DNA of 64,000 bases from Quercus robur (lineage: Eukaryota; Streptophyta; Magnoliopsida; Fagales; Fagaceae). The first letter of the stretch is position 1; every line of letters starts with the position of its first letter. The stretch lies in the NCBI RefSeq assembly GCF_932294415.1, contig NC_065535.1, forward strand, positions 91,652,862 to 91,716,861, written 5' to 3'. The notes beneath the pieces were generated by a model, which saw only the letters and a list, made by a program, of their open reading frames with translations, was not told the origin of the DNA and did not search any database. The position numbers and the translations under genes were made by a program. Shown here piece after piece: positions 14,123-26,409 of this stretch.

Positions 14123-14394
14123 AGCAATTCATCAAATTTCTAGAATATATAGATAGTATTTTTATCAATAACTTTTAGAAATTGGTAACATTTGTTTTGT
14201 AAAATTTATTTTTAGCAGAATTTATAATATTTACAACATCAAGATATTGTGTCCTAAAATTTTATTGGGCAAGACTCCATGAAAAGATGGGAGTGTTAGC
14301 AGAAGATCAAAATCTTTGTTTTACATTGTCACCAGCAACGGGAATTTCTTTTTGGAGAAAATAGTTTTATAATTGTCCAAAGAAATTAAAAATT

Positions 14395-14550
14395 AAAAAT
14401 TAAAAAAAGAAAGAAAGAAAGAAAGAAAGAAATGAAAAAGAAAAACGCTTAGAAGTATCTCTCGCTTCATCTCTCTCCTGAGCTTTCTTTCTCTCTCCAC
14501 CTTCTTTGCTTCACCTTAGCACAGAAGAGAGAGAGAGAGAAAGAGAGAAA
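14395..14550 (+). repeat. AAAG and GA/CT microsatellites in the leader of the syntaxin-like gene
   Basis: An (AAAG)n run at about 14405-14432 is followed by CT-rich DNA and a (GA)n run at about 14525-14546, just upstream of the start codon at 14707. GA/CT-rich leaders are common in plant genes. No clear TATA box is seen, so the transcription start cannot be placed. Confidence 0.6.
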
Positions 14551-14706
14551 CATGTCCAATCCGTCTTTCCGAGCACCATTTATGCGTGTAAGGAATTTGT
14601 AAAAGCTTTCTTTTGCTTTTTATTTGTGCTGGGACGGGGTTGAGTTTGTTGCCAGAGCTTTGTGTTCTTTGTTTTTGGGTTATTACTGTTGTTGCTGTTG
14701 TTGAAG

Positions 14707-17693
14707 ATGTTGGTGGCAAATAGCTTTGATCTATGGCAAAAGGACTCATTTTTTTGTGCTGCCGAGGAGGTTCAGGAATCTACAGATATGTATGTTTTTT
14801 TCCTCCATATTTCTCGGTTGCTTTATGGGATTTTGTGATTTGGGTATGCAAGAGTTTTGAGGATTTTAGTGCCAAATTCTTCATTTTTTATTGGTTTTGG
14901 TGAACTGGGTATGCGACTTTGCAATGGAAGTTTCAGGATTTGTGTGTTAAAGTTCTCACTTTACAGGGTTTGGTGATGTGGGTATGGAACTTTGCAATAA
15001 GAGTTCAAGGATTTGTGTACTAAATTTGATAAATTAACGCCTGTACTAAAAGCTTAAGCTGATGAGAAATTATGGATTTAATTATTTAACCATTATTCTA
15101 ACAAAATTCATTATTTGGTGAGGCTTGGATTATTTTGGACTGTATTGCTAGCATTGAAATGTAGTTATTGGTTTTTACCTTAATAGTGCTTCAGAATTTG
15201 CATAAATTGTTGCACTTTTTTCATTGATTGTGTTGTTGTTTTTCTACAAGTTTGTTGGGGTTGGTGGTCTCTGGTTATATATATGTTCCATATATCTGCC
15301 CCTTTGGTTTTATTGATGTGGTATGGTCTATTTTTGGTTGGATTGGAAGTGCTTGGAATTGATATGCATTTCCATGTTGCATTTCTCAAATGGCAAGGTT
15401 GTCTTTGTAACTACTATTTTCCTGTTATAGTTGGACTCGCCAATTTGTCATTGGCATAGTTGTTATAATCTAGCATGCGTATAAAGTAGACAGCTCATTG
15501 GGATTGGAATAAATGGATGGTTATTAGCGTAACATATTTTGGAAGTTCATGCAATTGAAAAAGAAAACTTACACAACATTGGTTCCAATCTTTCATTTTT
15601 CTCTCAAAATATGGAAAGGGAAAACAAATGCAAGCTATTGTGATTTATCAAGAAGTTCAGAAGATTTATCCCTACTGCAAAATTAATAATAAAGGGTTTA
15701 CATACTTTTGGCCTTATTAACTTTTCCCAAAGAACAAGATGGGCCTAATCCTTTTAGTGGAATTTACTGCAGTTGAAATGTTGGTTTAATTTATTGGTTT
15801 CAGTTGTACAGTTGAAAATTGTTTTAAGGACATCTTTTTCCTTCACTTGGTTTGTCCAGACTGGAATCAGCATACAGGACATGGATGAGACAGAAGAGAG
15901 AAACACTATCACCAGAGTGTTTGGATGAACTCTGTAGGGAGCTGCAAACTGCTTTAGGAACTGCTAAATGGCAGGTAAATTACTTTTTTTTTTCTTTCTC
16001 TATTTTTCTCATTTCTTCTTTTCACATCTTCTTTAGTTCACTTTGTTTATTTTTATCAGAATCTATAACTGATCTTTACATTTTTGTTAGTTGGGTCAGT
16101 GAAATAACTACAACTTCAAATCTTATGTTTCTTGTTAGTTGGGTCAGTAAAAGGTCGTTGAATCTTTTATTTTTTAAGTGTGGACTTGTGCTTTCATGGG
16201 TTTCAATCATTGTCAGCTCGCCATATGTAGCTTCAAAATGCTCATTTGGTTTCTCATTCTACATTTTCTCTTCAATTAAACTGCATTTAAAGACCTTGTT
16301 ACAGTTTTTTGCCTCTAATCTGTTAAGTTGGTGATGCCCTAATGTATCATTGAAATGTGAATTTTGAATTAGTTGGAAGAGTTCGAGAGGGCTGTCAGGT
16401 TGAGCTATGGACATCGTAGTGATGACAGTACAATGGCTAGGCATAGACAATTTATTTCTGCCATTGAAAACCAAATATCACATGTTGAAGCAGCATTAAG
16501 GGAATCTTTTAGTGAGGAAGGAAAGCAACCCCTTCGGTGGGTGAATCTGGATGAAGATGAATGTGATGACTTGGCCGCATTTCTCTCTGGAACCTCCCAA
16601 AGCTTGCAAAGTGCAAAAGATGATTGTTTAGAGCTCAGACCTTCCAAGAAAAGCTCTCCTCTGGATAACACTCAGAGAAAAGATGCAGACCTTAATCTCA
16701 ATGCTTCCTGCAGCAGAGGATTTTCTGATGAAATGAAAAGTTTTAAAGATGTTAGTAGTGTTAGTAAGGACAAAAATAATGTCATAAATATAGAAGCAAA
16801 TGAAATTCCCTTAGGGAGGGATGATATAATTTGTCAAGCAGATAGAACAACTAATACAAGGAGAACGTGGAGCTCACCAAATTTTGGTGAATTGAAGATA
16901 ATAATTCCTGATGAAGATGAACAGGTAGACAAACTAGTGCTGAGGGTCGACGACACTCCTAAGGAAAAAAGGTCAAAACCTTTCTTTTGGAAGCAAAGGC
17001 GTGTGGAATTTTTTCAGGTGCAGGGAGCAGTTAATTTGTTCAATCAGGTCTGTTCATTATGCATTTTAAAAGGCAAACTTATTTTATCTTATCATTTTAA
17101 AATGTAATTTAGAAGGTACATAGAGAGAAAAGTAATTAAGCATTAAAAGAAAGGGGAAAAAATCATGAATTCTCAGATTCATCCCTTCTTTTTGCTATGC
17201 ATGCAGTTAGTAAAAATTCATATTTCTTTTATATATTGATTTTACGTGGTTACAGTCAAACATGATTTTCTTTGGCTATAATCCCATGAAAATTTATCAG
17301 TTCAATGTGTTGCAGCTCTTTGGTCGGGCTGGTGGGTTGCAGAGACAATTGCAGAGTCCAATACACTTGCCATTCCGTTGTTCTGTACAAGTTACACTTG
17401 CTTTTATGCTAACTATCTTTTTGATTGGTAAGCTCTTGATTTGCTTGAACTGTAAGCATTCTCTATCACCAAGGAGTTGAGTACTGCATACTCACTAAGA
17501 ATGCTATTGTTTGTATATTTGTGAAATTTTTTGTCAAGTGTATGCTCTAATACTTCGCCTATCTTATATCTTAGTGAAAATGTTTTAAGGATCAATGCTA
17601 TTGTTTCTTATGAGGAAACTGGTTAACAAAGGAATCTCATGTATTGTTTTGCTTTTTTCTCCTGCAGTACCTTTTTTATTTTATTCAGCTTGA
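14707..17693 (+). CDS. Syntaxin-6 N-terminal-domain protein, tail-anchored
   Basis: Five exons make a 336-residue protein: 14707-14789, 15860-15974, 16373-17047, 17316-17427, 17668-17693. All introns are GT..AG and in phase. The start MLVANSFDLWQKD and the following AAEEVQEST match the beginning of the plant 'syntaxin/t-SNARE family' proteins with a syntaxin-6 N-terminal helical bundle. That bundle spans about residues 1-110 and includes ESAYRTW, RELQTALGTAKWQLEEFERAV and SRHRQFISAIENQI-like stretches. A long acidic, probably disordered middle follows. The C-terminus is a single hydrophobic anchor starting VTLAFMLTIFLI and ending at the stop. No SNARE helix is seen next to the anchor, so it may bind or regulate trans-Golgi/endosomal SNAREs and not act as one (inference). 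An upstream ATG at 14552 opens only a very short frame and was not chosen. Confidence 0.85.
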
Positions 17694-20290
17694 TAAAGTG
17701 GTATTTTTACGGCAGAAGATCAAGATGAGAGGTATTTCTATTACCTTAAAAGCCCTTTTTTCTATTGCAATATATATACTTGGAAAGGGGTGGAGCATTG
17801 GTGTTCAGCTATGCAGCATGGATATCCCTGTCTATGTTTATCTATAAGCATAACAATACTTTACTGAAACTCCTGATACCAATCCAATACTTGTTAAATT
17901 TTTTCAAGTCTTGAGCATATATAATTACTTACTGGAAATGTATATGTCACTTCTTGGATGTTCCTAGAGATGCATTGGGCATTCAAATGTTAGAATAATA
18001 CCTCTCTTTTAATAGAGACCTTTGCAGGATAATAGAAAAAGTCAATATATAATCGACGGGATTGTTGTCGTATTTTGATCTCTTGCCAAGAGGCCCATGA
18101 CTTTACCATGCTAATTTCAGTCATGCCATTTAAAACTGATGCAATGCTCTCTCTCACCACAGTTTATCTGATGCTTAGGGAACATTGTCTGTAGGAATAA
18201 TTACTATTGCATACTATACAAATTATATTAAATTAAATTAAAAAGGAAGTAAAACTCTGTATAAGCTAGATTATAGTAATTATTATGGTGGAAAGTTAAT
18301 TCCATACTGATTTAGCTTAAAATGCTCAATTATTTCTTGCAGTCTTGGACAAAGTGAGAGTTAACTTATTCTTGTTGCTAGTTAGGGAGGACGGTTTTGA
18401 CTATTGTAATCAGTCTGCTGTCTAGCTTGACAAAATTTAGCAATTCACAAATACCCAGGTGTTGCAAAATGAAAACATAACCATTATGTTACAACATATC
18501 AGCATCACTGTTGTCTATTTAGTGATGATTAGATGGTCCATGATCTAATCATAATAATTCAAAAATTGGCAACAATACTCAATATTGCTCATGTTTTCCT
18601 CCTCTTATAATGATCAAGACCTCAAACTTTTCATTGTAGGATAAAAGTATTTCAATTTAACACATTTGTTGAAGGTTATTCATATTTTAAGGGTTTTTTT
18701 TTTTTTTTTTTTTTTTGAAATTATTTTGGGATATATCCTTAAGAGTTAAACCAGTCAGAGAAGTACTTCATGAATTTTGTAACTGAGCGAACAAAGCATA
18801 GGTAGAAGACTAATATGAAGGCATACTTTGGTCAAGATAGGTGGGGATTTTTTTTTTTTTTTTTTCTTTTATAAATATAGGTGGAATTTACATTGCCTCA
18901 GAAAGCATGCGTATAATTGTCTTGCTTTCACAATTTTTTTCTTAGGCAATTTTTTTTTCTTTTACAATTGACAGGCAAACTTCAAGATTCTAGTTAAACA
19001 GTGCCTAATGCACAAGCATACAGATCTTGACTTCAACATATGTAACTTTTTGTCAATGAAGTAGAATCATAGTTGTAACATTTCTTTATGTTTTCAAAAT
19101 GAAAAGGTTGAGGTCACCTTTGATGTATAGCAACGTGTTTACTGCTGCAGGTACTGAGGTGATTCTAAAGCAAGTTTGAAAAGGGAACGCTTGTGATTCT
19201 CAAGTCTAGGCATTGTCCCAGCATGTATGACATTTTGGAGTAGGCCAGGCCTCCTCCTCTTTAAAGTTTGAGAAGTAAAACAGCAACAGGAATGGGATAT
19301 CTTTTTAGACTTCTTGATGCTACAAATTGTAAATACATTCATGTTGTCTTAAATGTATGCTCCCAGTTATATCTGGTAGTGTAGACAATCCCATTTCAAT
19401 TTAAGCCTTAAACTTTAAACATGGCTGCTTGTTAAGGGTCCAAATCCATGGCTTTTAATGTACTACCCTTGATCTTTGGTTAATAATGCTTGTAAATAAC
19501 TCATCTTTAAATCCCTTTGCACTGAATGTTTTCTGGTCTGTTCAATTATCGATAATCTGATTTTTGGCTAAGCATGAATTTCGTCTTTGTTTGGGAACAT
19601 TTTATGTGCCAAAATGTACTGAAATGGTCCAAAGTACCGAAATCTACACAAATCTCTCCTCCTAGAGCATCATCAAAATGGTCCAAAGTGAACTAAATGG
19701 ATTGAAATTGACCGGATAGACCAAATGGACTAAAATGGACCGAATAGATCAAAGTGAACCGAATGGACCAAAATGGATCGAAGTGTATTGAATATATTGA
19801 ATGGACCTAAATGAACTGAATGAACCGAAATGCTATACTGATGTGGCTCAATAAAAGTATAATAACAATAAATACTACACTTCAATTATGTATATGTGTG
19901 TGTGGAAATTTTAGATGATTTTGTTACATAAACATCTTAGATTAGTGTTATTACATTAAGGAAAATTAAAATATTCCACCTTAAATTTTGGACTATTTTA
20001 TTACATAGACGTCTTTAATTTGCATGATAGACACCCCTATTTGAAAGAATTGTATAACATTCCCAGCAATCTAAATTAGCCTAATTAGGCAGTAACTGAG
20101 TTGCAAATTGGGTATAATTAAAAACATACTCTCATTAGTTGCAATGAAAAATCCCAAAGTTTGCCTAAATTTAAATATTGACTTAGATAGGGGTTGGTTC
20201 TCCTAAATTAGGGTGTGATTGAGTGAATTGATAGTTGGGAGAGGGGGCATTGAGAATTTTAAATCTTTTGATATAATTGGAAGGATGAAG
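17694..20290. other. Intergenic DNA after the syntaxin-like gene
   Basis: The first part is probably 3' UTR. Beyond it I see T-rich tracts (18690-18716, 18847-18866), no convincing coding sequence, and the degenerate short repeat at 19625-19835. Confidence 0.5.
19625..19835 (+). repeat. Degenerate tandem repeat, unit near ATGGACCAAA
   Basis: About a dozen variants of TGGACCGAA/TGGACCAAA/TGAACCGAA, spaced roughly 10-20 bases apart, fill this stretch. The periodicity is imperfect. It is not translated in any sensible frame and probably arose by slippage. Confidence 0.7.
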
Positions 20291-20295
20291 TTTTC

Positions 20296-21093
20296 TGTGG
20301 GGCCCAATAATTTATGGGTCAGGTCCATTTGCTCGTGGGAAGTCCAAAGGCCCAAGCCAAAGAAAGCTACGGCCCAAGCTCAATAACATAAAGCCCAAAT
20401 GGCCCGGAGATGTTGCCGAGAACAGTTCAGTCCTCGGCAGACCCAAAATTCCACCAAAGAAGATGGGCAAAAATGGTATAGGACCAGACTGGAAAGGAGA
20501 TCTAAAATATCTCGGGAAAGCTGCCCTCATTACCCTTCCCAGATAAGACTCTGCATCCAGCAGAGCCGGATTCTTCGGCTTTATCAACCATCCCCAACAA
20601 TTCTGGGATTAGACTGACGGGACAAATATCAGTCTTGTAAAAGTTGACCCTACACGTGAACGAAGGACAGCAAACGCAGGCTAGTATAAAAGAGAAAGTA
20701 AGTAATCTGAATAAAGGGGGCTGGGAACAATGGACAAAAAACCAAGGACTCCCATCCCACCTCGAGGAGAAAAACTCCAGGGGTAAGAACCACTTAACGG
20801 TATATGCTCACCATAGAAAGAAAAACCACCGCCGGATAACCGGAGGAATACCTTAATGATCCTCAGACCGAGTCCGAGGAGTCCAACCCCTCAGGATATG
20901 ATGCCATAGGGCTTAAATGTTCAAATCCAACTCCTTTTTTCTACATGAATTCCTCTTAAATCAAGACCGGACCATCGCCCTGTGATCATAGGCAAGCCTT
21001 TCAAGCCCACTCTCTACAAATCATATTGTGAGGGATCTTTCACGTACGAGCCCAACATCATTATTGGGCTGTTAAAGAAATCGTGTCCCTACA
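20296..21093. mobile_element. Solo LTR (798 bp) of an LTR retrotransposon
   Basis: The segment starts TGTGGGGCCC and ends GTCCCTACA, the canonical TG...CA ends. It is flanked on both sides by TTTTC (20291-20295 and 21094-21098), a perfect 5-bp target-site duplication. It contains a TATA-like TATAAAAG at 20685-20692 and is GC-richer than its surroundings, as LTR promoters often are. No primer-binding site or internal region follows, so this is what remains after recombination between two LTRs. Superfamily cannot be read from the LTR alone; Gypsy is more likely. Confidence 0.85.
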
Positions 21094-21098
21094 TTTTC

Positions 21099-21745
21099 CT
21101 TGGAACCAACTTAGAAGAATCTCCTCCATTTTATTACTTAGTGACTCATAAAACTATTTACATGTAAAAATAAATTTAAAAATACATGTGGATGATCTTA
21201 TTAAATATCTTGTAATGGGGGTTGGAAGAATTTTTCTCAAGGTAAACTTTTTCCTAATTGGACTCCCTCATCTCAAATCATTTCCTCCATCCTCTAAAAA
21301 TAATAGCGAAAAGTTTTATTGCATTCAAGGGCATGTGACAATAAAAAGAAAAGGACATGTGTTTAAGGGTTATGTGTCGGATGAAACTTAGATACTTGTC
21401 TATTTTTTTTTGCATCACATATGATATATCTTTGTATGCAGTAAATTTTTTTCCAAAAATAAAAAATAAAATACAAATATGCTGAATCAAATTTAAGGAA
21501 AATGCTAACGAATATTTTTAGAGTATTGATTAACAATTTATTCCTTTTTTAAAATTTATAAAAAAATTAATTAATATTTTAATAACTTTTTTATTTTTTA
21601 TGAAAGTAGTGTCAACATTTTCTACAAATGGATCGTTAACTAAAGACACTCTTAGAATGAACCTAAATTTAAAACCCCCATCTTCCCCCTCAAACCACTG
21701 TCCTTTCTACTTCCCAGTTCCCACATAAAGTCACAAAATTCAAAC
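21099..21745. other. Upstream region of the XRCC3 gene
   Basis: About 650 bases of AT-rich DNA lie between the solo LTR and the XRCC3 start. Nothing but short ORFs is visible, and I cannot place a TATA box with confidence. The solo LTR ends about 0.65 kb upstream of the start codon, so it could affect expression (inference). Confidence 0.4.
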
Positions 21746-22645
21746 ATGACCCCAGAAAACCTGCTTCGTCGTCTTCCATCAACCCAGAAATGCACCTTCG
21801 GCTGCCCAGTCCTAGACCGCTGCCTCGGCGGTGGCATCCCTTGCAACTCAATAACCGAGCTCGTCGCCGAGAGCGGTTGTGGCAAGACCCAACTCTGTCT
21901 CCAACTAGCCCTCTCCGCCCAGCTCCCACCCTCACTCGGCGGCCTATCCGCCTCTTCTCTCTACATCCACACCGAGTTCTCTTTCCCTTCTCGCCGCCTC
22001 CACCAACTTTCCCATGCCTTTATCTCTTCACACCCAAGAATTTTCAATAACGATCCCTGTGATCGTATATTTGTTCATGCTGTATATTCTGCAGACCAAC
22101 TGTTTGATATAATGCCTAAGATAGAGTCTTTCCTTGAAAACATGAATACCCAGTTACCGGTTAAGCTCATTGTGATCGATTCCATTGCGGCATTGTTTCG
22201 TTCCGAATTTGAGAACACCCCAATTGAGCTTAAGCGGAGGTCGTCGCTGTTTTTTAAGATTTCGGGGAAATTGAAGTCGTTGGCGAAGAGGTTTGGTTTG
22301 GCTGTTGTGGTGACGAACCAGGTGGTGGATTTGATGGGGCATTCGGAGGGGATGAATGGGCTGAAGGTTGGGAATTTGGGTTCTTTGGTTTCGTCTGGAA
22401 GACGGGTGTGTCCCGCTTTGGGACTAGCGTGGGCTAATTGTGTGAATTCGAGGCTTTTCTTGTCGAGGAATGAGGAAGTCGTTGGAGAAGAAAATGGGTC
22501 GGTGGATGTGAGTGCTTGTGGAGGTGGTGATTTTCTCCCTAGGCAAACAAGGCGGCGACTTCATGTTGTTTTCGCGCCTCATTTGCCTGATTCTTCTTGT
22601 GAGTTTGTGATCAGAAGAGAAGGGGTTTTTGGAGTTGAAGGATAG
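21746..22645 (+). CDS. XRCC3: XRCC3-type RAD51 paralogue (homologous recombination)
   Basis: A single 299-codon frame, close to the roughly 300 residues of plant XRCC3. The start is the first ATG after an in-frame TAA. Residues 19-31 (GCPVLDRCLGGGI) and the Walker A motif AESGCGKT (41-48) are characteristic. YIHTEFSFPSRRL lies at 73-85, the Walker B region VKLIVIDS at 139-146, and RRSSLFFKISGKLK and VVVTNQV follow. LGLAWANCVNSRLFLSR is the conserved C-terminal region of the family. XRCC3 pairs with RAD51C to support RAD51 filaments in nuclear DNA repair and meiosis. I see no break. The absence of introns is worth noting, since plant XRCC3 genes may carry them; an intact frame argues against a dead retrocopy. 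Confidence 0.92.
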   Translation: MTPENLLRRLPSTQKCTFGCPVLDRCLGGGIPCNSITELVAESGCGKTQLCLQLALSAQLPPSLGGLSASSLYIHTEFSFPSRRLHQLSHAFISSHPRIFNNDPCDRIFVHAVYSADQLFDIMPKIESFLENMNTQLPVKLIVIDSIAALFRSEFENTPIELKRRSSLFFKISGKLKSLAKRFGLAVVVTNQVVDLMGHSEGMNGLKVGNLGSLVSSGRRVCPALGLAWANCVNSRLFLSRNEEVVGEENGSVDVSACGGGDFLPRQTRRRLHVVFAPHLPDSSCEFVIRREGVFGVEG

Positions 22646-22821
22646 CAATATGCTTCTAAGAGGAATGGCATTACTTCAAGCTAGCTAGACATGTATAGTT
22701 TTGAGTTTTTGTACGCTTATTTAAGCGGTGAGTTACAAACAGAATAGCAGCATGCATGGTAATTTTCATTCCTCTTAAATTTTCAGTTCTCAATTTTTGT
22801 GTTTATTACGAGTTGCTAAAG

Positions 22822-25171
22822 ATTGATAACAGTGGAGGTGATTTTGTTTAGATTTTATAAACAAGTGTAAATTTGTAAACTATGTGAACTTTGGTGTTGT
22901 GTACTTTACATGGTGAAAAGTTCTTTTTAGATCAATTGAAATTTTCTTCTCTTTTTTTTATTTATTTATTATTTTTCTTTCATATTGCATGGTGTTTGAA
23001 CTGATAGATTAGACTAGGTTGATCAGAGGGAGAAAACTAGCGTGATTCAACTTCTGGTTGCACATAGAATGTTACTGCATTGTTTACTTATGAAAGGTGC
23101 TTAAACCATATAGCTCACAATCTTGGTTTTTTAATTTGATTGAATGATGTCTTCGTTCTGATATTTGAATGTCCAATTTTAAGATTCTGCCCATGCCAAA
23201 AAACTTTTCATTGCTTCTTTTTTTCCTTAGACAAAAGACAAATTTATTGATTAAAGAGAAGTTATTAAGCTGAGTTCCTATTTTCTTATAAGATAGCTAG
23301 TCACTAGGAGCAAGGAACTTCCAAATTACCTATCAAAAAAAAAGGAGCAAGGAACTTCCAAGTCTTAAGGCTTTCCATTTACCTGGATAGAGTATTTGGA
23401 GTATCAATTCCTTTATTTGGTGTCATAAAAGAGGAAATTTCTAATTTACATGTGGGATTTGTAGCTGGAATTTGGAGATCACAAAAATCAGCTCTAAATC
23501 CCAGCTAAATAGGTGCAATTTTACAATTTCAGGCAATGTTATGTGGGATTTTCTTTTTGCTGGGTGTGCCAATGAATCAGAAACCTACACACGCTATTTC
23601 TCTATTTCATGCTCATTTCTTTTATTTCCAGTTGCTCCTAGGACTCATTCACTCTTCAAGTTGGTAAGATATCACTCTCTATTCAAATTTCCATACTCAT
23701 CTCTTTCCCTCTCCCTTTTTCTACCTCTCAATCTGATACTGTATCTCTTTATATGGCTCTATGATCCATCAACTCCAATTTTTTAAGCTTTTGAATTCAT
23801 TTGGGTAGTGTGTTTTCCTCTATTTTTTGTTTTGTGGGCATTTGATTATGGGTCCGGTTAATTTATGCCCTTAGGGTATATATTAATCATCCATTTTAAG
23901 AAACTTTTTGTGGGAAATTGAAAATGCTGTCAAAAAAATTGTTCACTTTTTCATTTTCTCATAAAATTTTTCCTAAAATGGTTTTAGAATGTATGTCAAG
24001 AGGGCATATGTTAGTAAAACCCTTTGATTGTGGAAAAATTTAGTGACCCATTTATGAGTTCATCTAGTTATTCTGTGGAGATTTTTTAATGGCATTAAGC
24101 ACTGATTTGTTAAACTTCTGGGACGGATTTGACCAAAATAGAGTTGCATATATTATTACCAAAGTATAACTGCATGTATGATTGCTGGGTTAATTATGAT
24201 TTTATGTCAGTTTTACTTTGGATTTTTTATTTACTGGGTTATTTTCTATGTTTGCCTTTTAATCTGTTTACTCATCTCCTCTGTCATCCCTATGCTCATC
24301 TATCTATTTGTTCGTGAGTGCCCCTTAATTTGTTTGTCCTTAGTAAGTTTGGGTGCCGTAACCTTAGTCTCTTTGTGGTGCCGTGGCTTGGTTTGTTGGT
24401 TTTGCTTTAGAGAGAAATCTCTTTTAAGGTGCTGTACAGAAATTTTAGTGTTTTCTTTGCATCTATGATTGAGAGCTATTTGAGTGTCTTGGGGTTCTGG
24501 ATTTTGTGAGAGTGATTTTACACCATCTTTGTATCTCCAAATTTGTTAATGAAACTTTCTTCTCATCACCTCCCGTGGACTTAGCCAAAGGCCTAACCGC
24601 GTAAATTCTTAGTGATACTTGTTTATTTTTCTTTCAGCTTTCTTTGTTCCATTTGTTTGGAGATCTTTCTCAAGGGAATTATATTTTCACAATCAATCTT
24701 GATATGTAAGGTTCCATTTTAATAACATCAATCATGTGTCAAAACACATATCAATCCCAAAATGAGGCTTCTAATTTTTGGTGTGTGTGAGCTGCAAAAG
24801 GTTGGCTGTTTGGACAGATCACAGATGAGAAGAGATGCAACCAGCAAGACCAATAAATTTGGAGTTCTCACTTCTCTCATTAGATGACTCAGATCTGTTT
24901 TGGCCATAGTGTATAATCAAAGCAAGACAAAGGGGGTCATCGATTTGCTTAGATCTGAACTTTTGGCTCCAGGAAACTCATTACTTGTGGACAAGCTTGA
25001 TTCTAAAGAAACAGTAGAATGACCCTTCGTTATGTCTAAGAGGCCGTTCTTCAGTTCAGGTACAATAATGACAGGAAACTTTAGTGACCTTATCCTATAA
25101 TAGTATTGAAAATAAAGTCTAAACTTGCTTTTAATCTTGTCCAATAATTTTGAAATGAATGGCTTAAAATG
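22822..25171 (+). repeat. Duplicated block A, copy 1 (left part)
   Basis: From ATTGATAACAGTGGAGG onward this stretch is nearly identical to 48394-52469. The match continues across the Copia insertion at 33516-33775. Copy 2 has two extra insertions that copy 1 lacks. Copy 1 has small insertions of its own, such as one near 23130-23150. The block begins about 175 bp after the XRCC3 stop. No protein family is recognisable in it. Confidence 0.9.
24762..25022 (+). pseudogene. Unrecognised 86-codon ORF, copy 1, broken by a stop
   Basis: This is the counterpart of the open frame at 52090-52350, with the same length. It has TGA at codon 42 (24885-24887) where copy 2 has CAA. The predicted product (SELQKVGCLDRSQMRRD..) matches no family I recognise. 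It may be a fragment of a longer transcript's exon or a chance frame. The block may instead be a non-coding transcript. Confidence 0.3.
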
Positions 25172-26262
25172 TGTAAGGTTGAATTTAATCAACCATGTGT
25201 TGGCTTTATTCCGTGACAAATTTGCTTGTAATACAGCACTTAGAAACCCTATATTTAGGTGAGAATCATGTAAGGGTAGTGTGTGAGAGAATGTGAAGAA
25301 ATGCTCAAGACTGTGCAGTAAAGCAGGGACTCGCGGCTAGATCTCGCGGAAGGCTTGCGGCTTGCAAGCCGCCAAAAGTTGTACACATGCAGAGCATGCA
25401 GGGGAGCTGAACAATCATGCCAGCTGGAGCACTATAGGACAAAAATCCAGATTGGCCATTCAGTTAGCTCGCGACTTGAACTCGTGACTCAGTCAAGTCG
25501 CAAGGTCAAATCACCAGCCAACCCTGTTTTGGTAAAACTGACTCTTTGCATTCCATTCTCACACCAGTATAAATATCCCTCATTCCCACAAAATATGTTC
25601 AGAAAGAAAAACCCTAAGAGAGATTTCTTCAAAACACCCACCCAATTAGAAAGAGCTACTCATTCTTAGAGAGAAATCTTTGTAATCTCTTCTCATTCCC
25701 TCTCTCATTGTAATACCTATTGAGAGGAAATTTCTATCCAAACACTACCCACACCCATTTAGAGTGTTGAGTGTTTTTAGATTTTTGGGAAGCATTGGAA
25801 GATGCTAAGGATGGCGGATGCTATGGATTATAGCGGAATCCGGTAAGCTAGAAAAAAAAAAGGTTCGACACAACCTCATTGGAACAAGAAGCTTGGAGGG
25901 CTTAGGTACATCGGGTAGAATAGGCTTGGAGGGTCTATTGCTGTTCATGTATCCCAACTACATTTTCTAGTGGATTATTGATCGTTTAGAGGGCGGTGGA
26001 GATGTTTTACGCCGAGGGTTTCGGTTTCCTCTTCGATAACACATCGTGTGTTGTCCTTGTATTTGCATCTCTCTTCCCTTTATCTTTGCCTTTTATTTTT
26101 TGCTGTGGATGTGATTTTAATTAGCTTAGATTGTTTACCAATTCTGTATTAAACTTTTGTTCATGTTCTACACATTAATTGTTTGATATAAAGCTTGAAT
26201 TGGTAATTTGTAAATTGAGGGTCTAAACATTCAAGGGTGTTTTTACACTATTTGAACTTTCA
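25172..26262 (+). repeat. Left LTR of the gag-only Copia-like element
   Basis: 1091 bp, TG..CA, nearly identical to 32418-33515. It holds a TATA-like TATAAATA at 25568-25575 and, upstream of that, a cluster of CGCGGCT/CTCGCGACT motifs. The two LTRs differ by scattered substitutions and a small indel near 32841-32851. Confidence 0.88.
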
Positions 26263-26409
26263 ATTGGTATCAGAGCGGGTACACTTGTTTTGGTTTTATT
26301 ACCTAAGTGTGATCCTTGACCCCTTGTGTGTTTTGCCATAGATAATGCTTTATATGCTTCTATGGATATTGTTGATTGTAACATGCCATGCGTTTGAGAA
26401 AATGCCTCT

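Larger units (their letters stand above)
10770..14500. other. 3' UTR of the SET-domain gene and intergenic DNA
   Basis: The first few hundred bases after the stop at 10767-10769 are probably 3' UTR. The rest is AT-rich with no coding signal. It holds a (CT)n/(TA)n microsatellite, a 65-bp tandem pair and a dispersed direct-repeat pair, listed separately. The right end becomes the GA/CT-rich leader of the next gene. Confidence 0.6.

Noticed and set aside
23472-23786. 104-codon ORF in block A (and 115 codons at 48974)
   Set aside because: Lengths differ between copies because of small indels and tandem sequence, the composition is low in complexity, and no family is seen.
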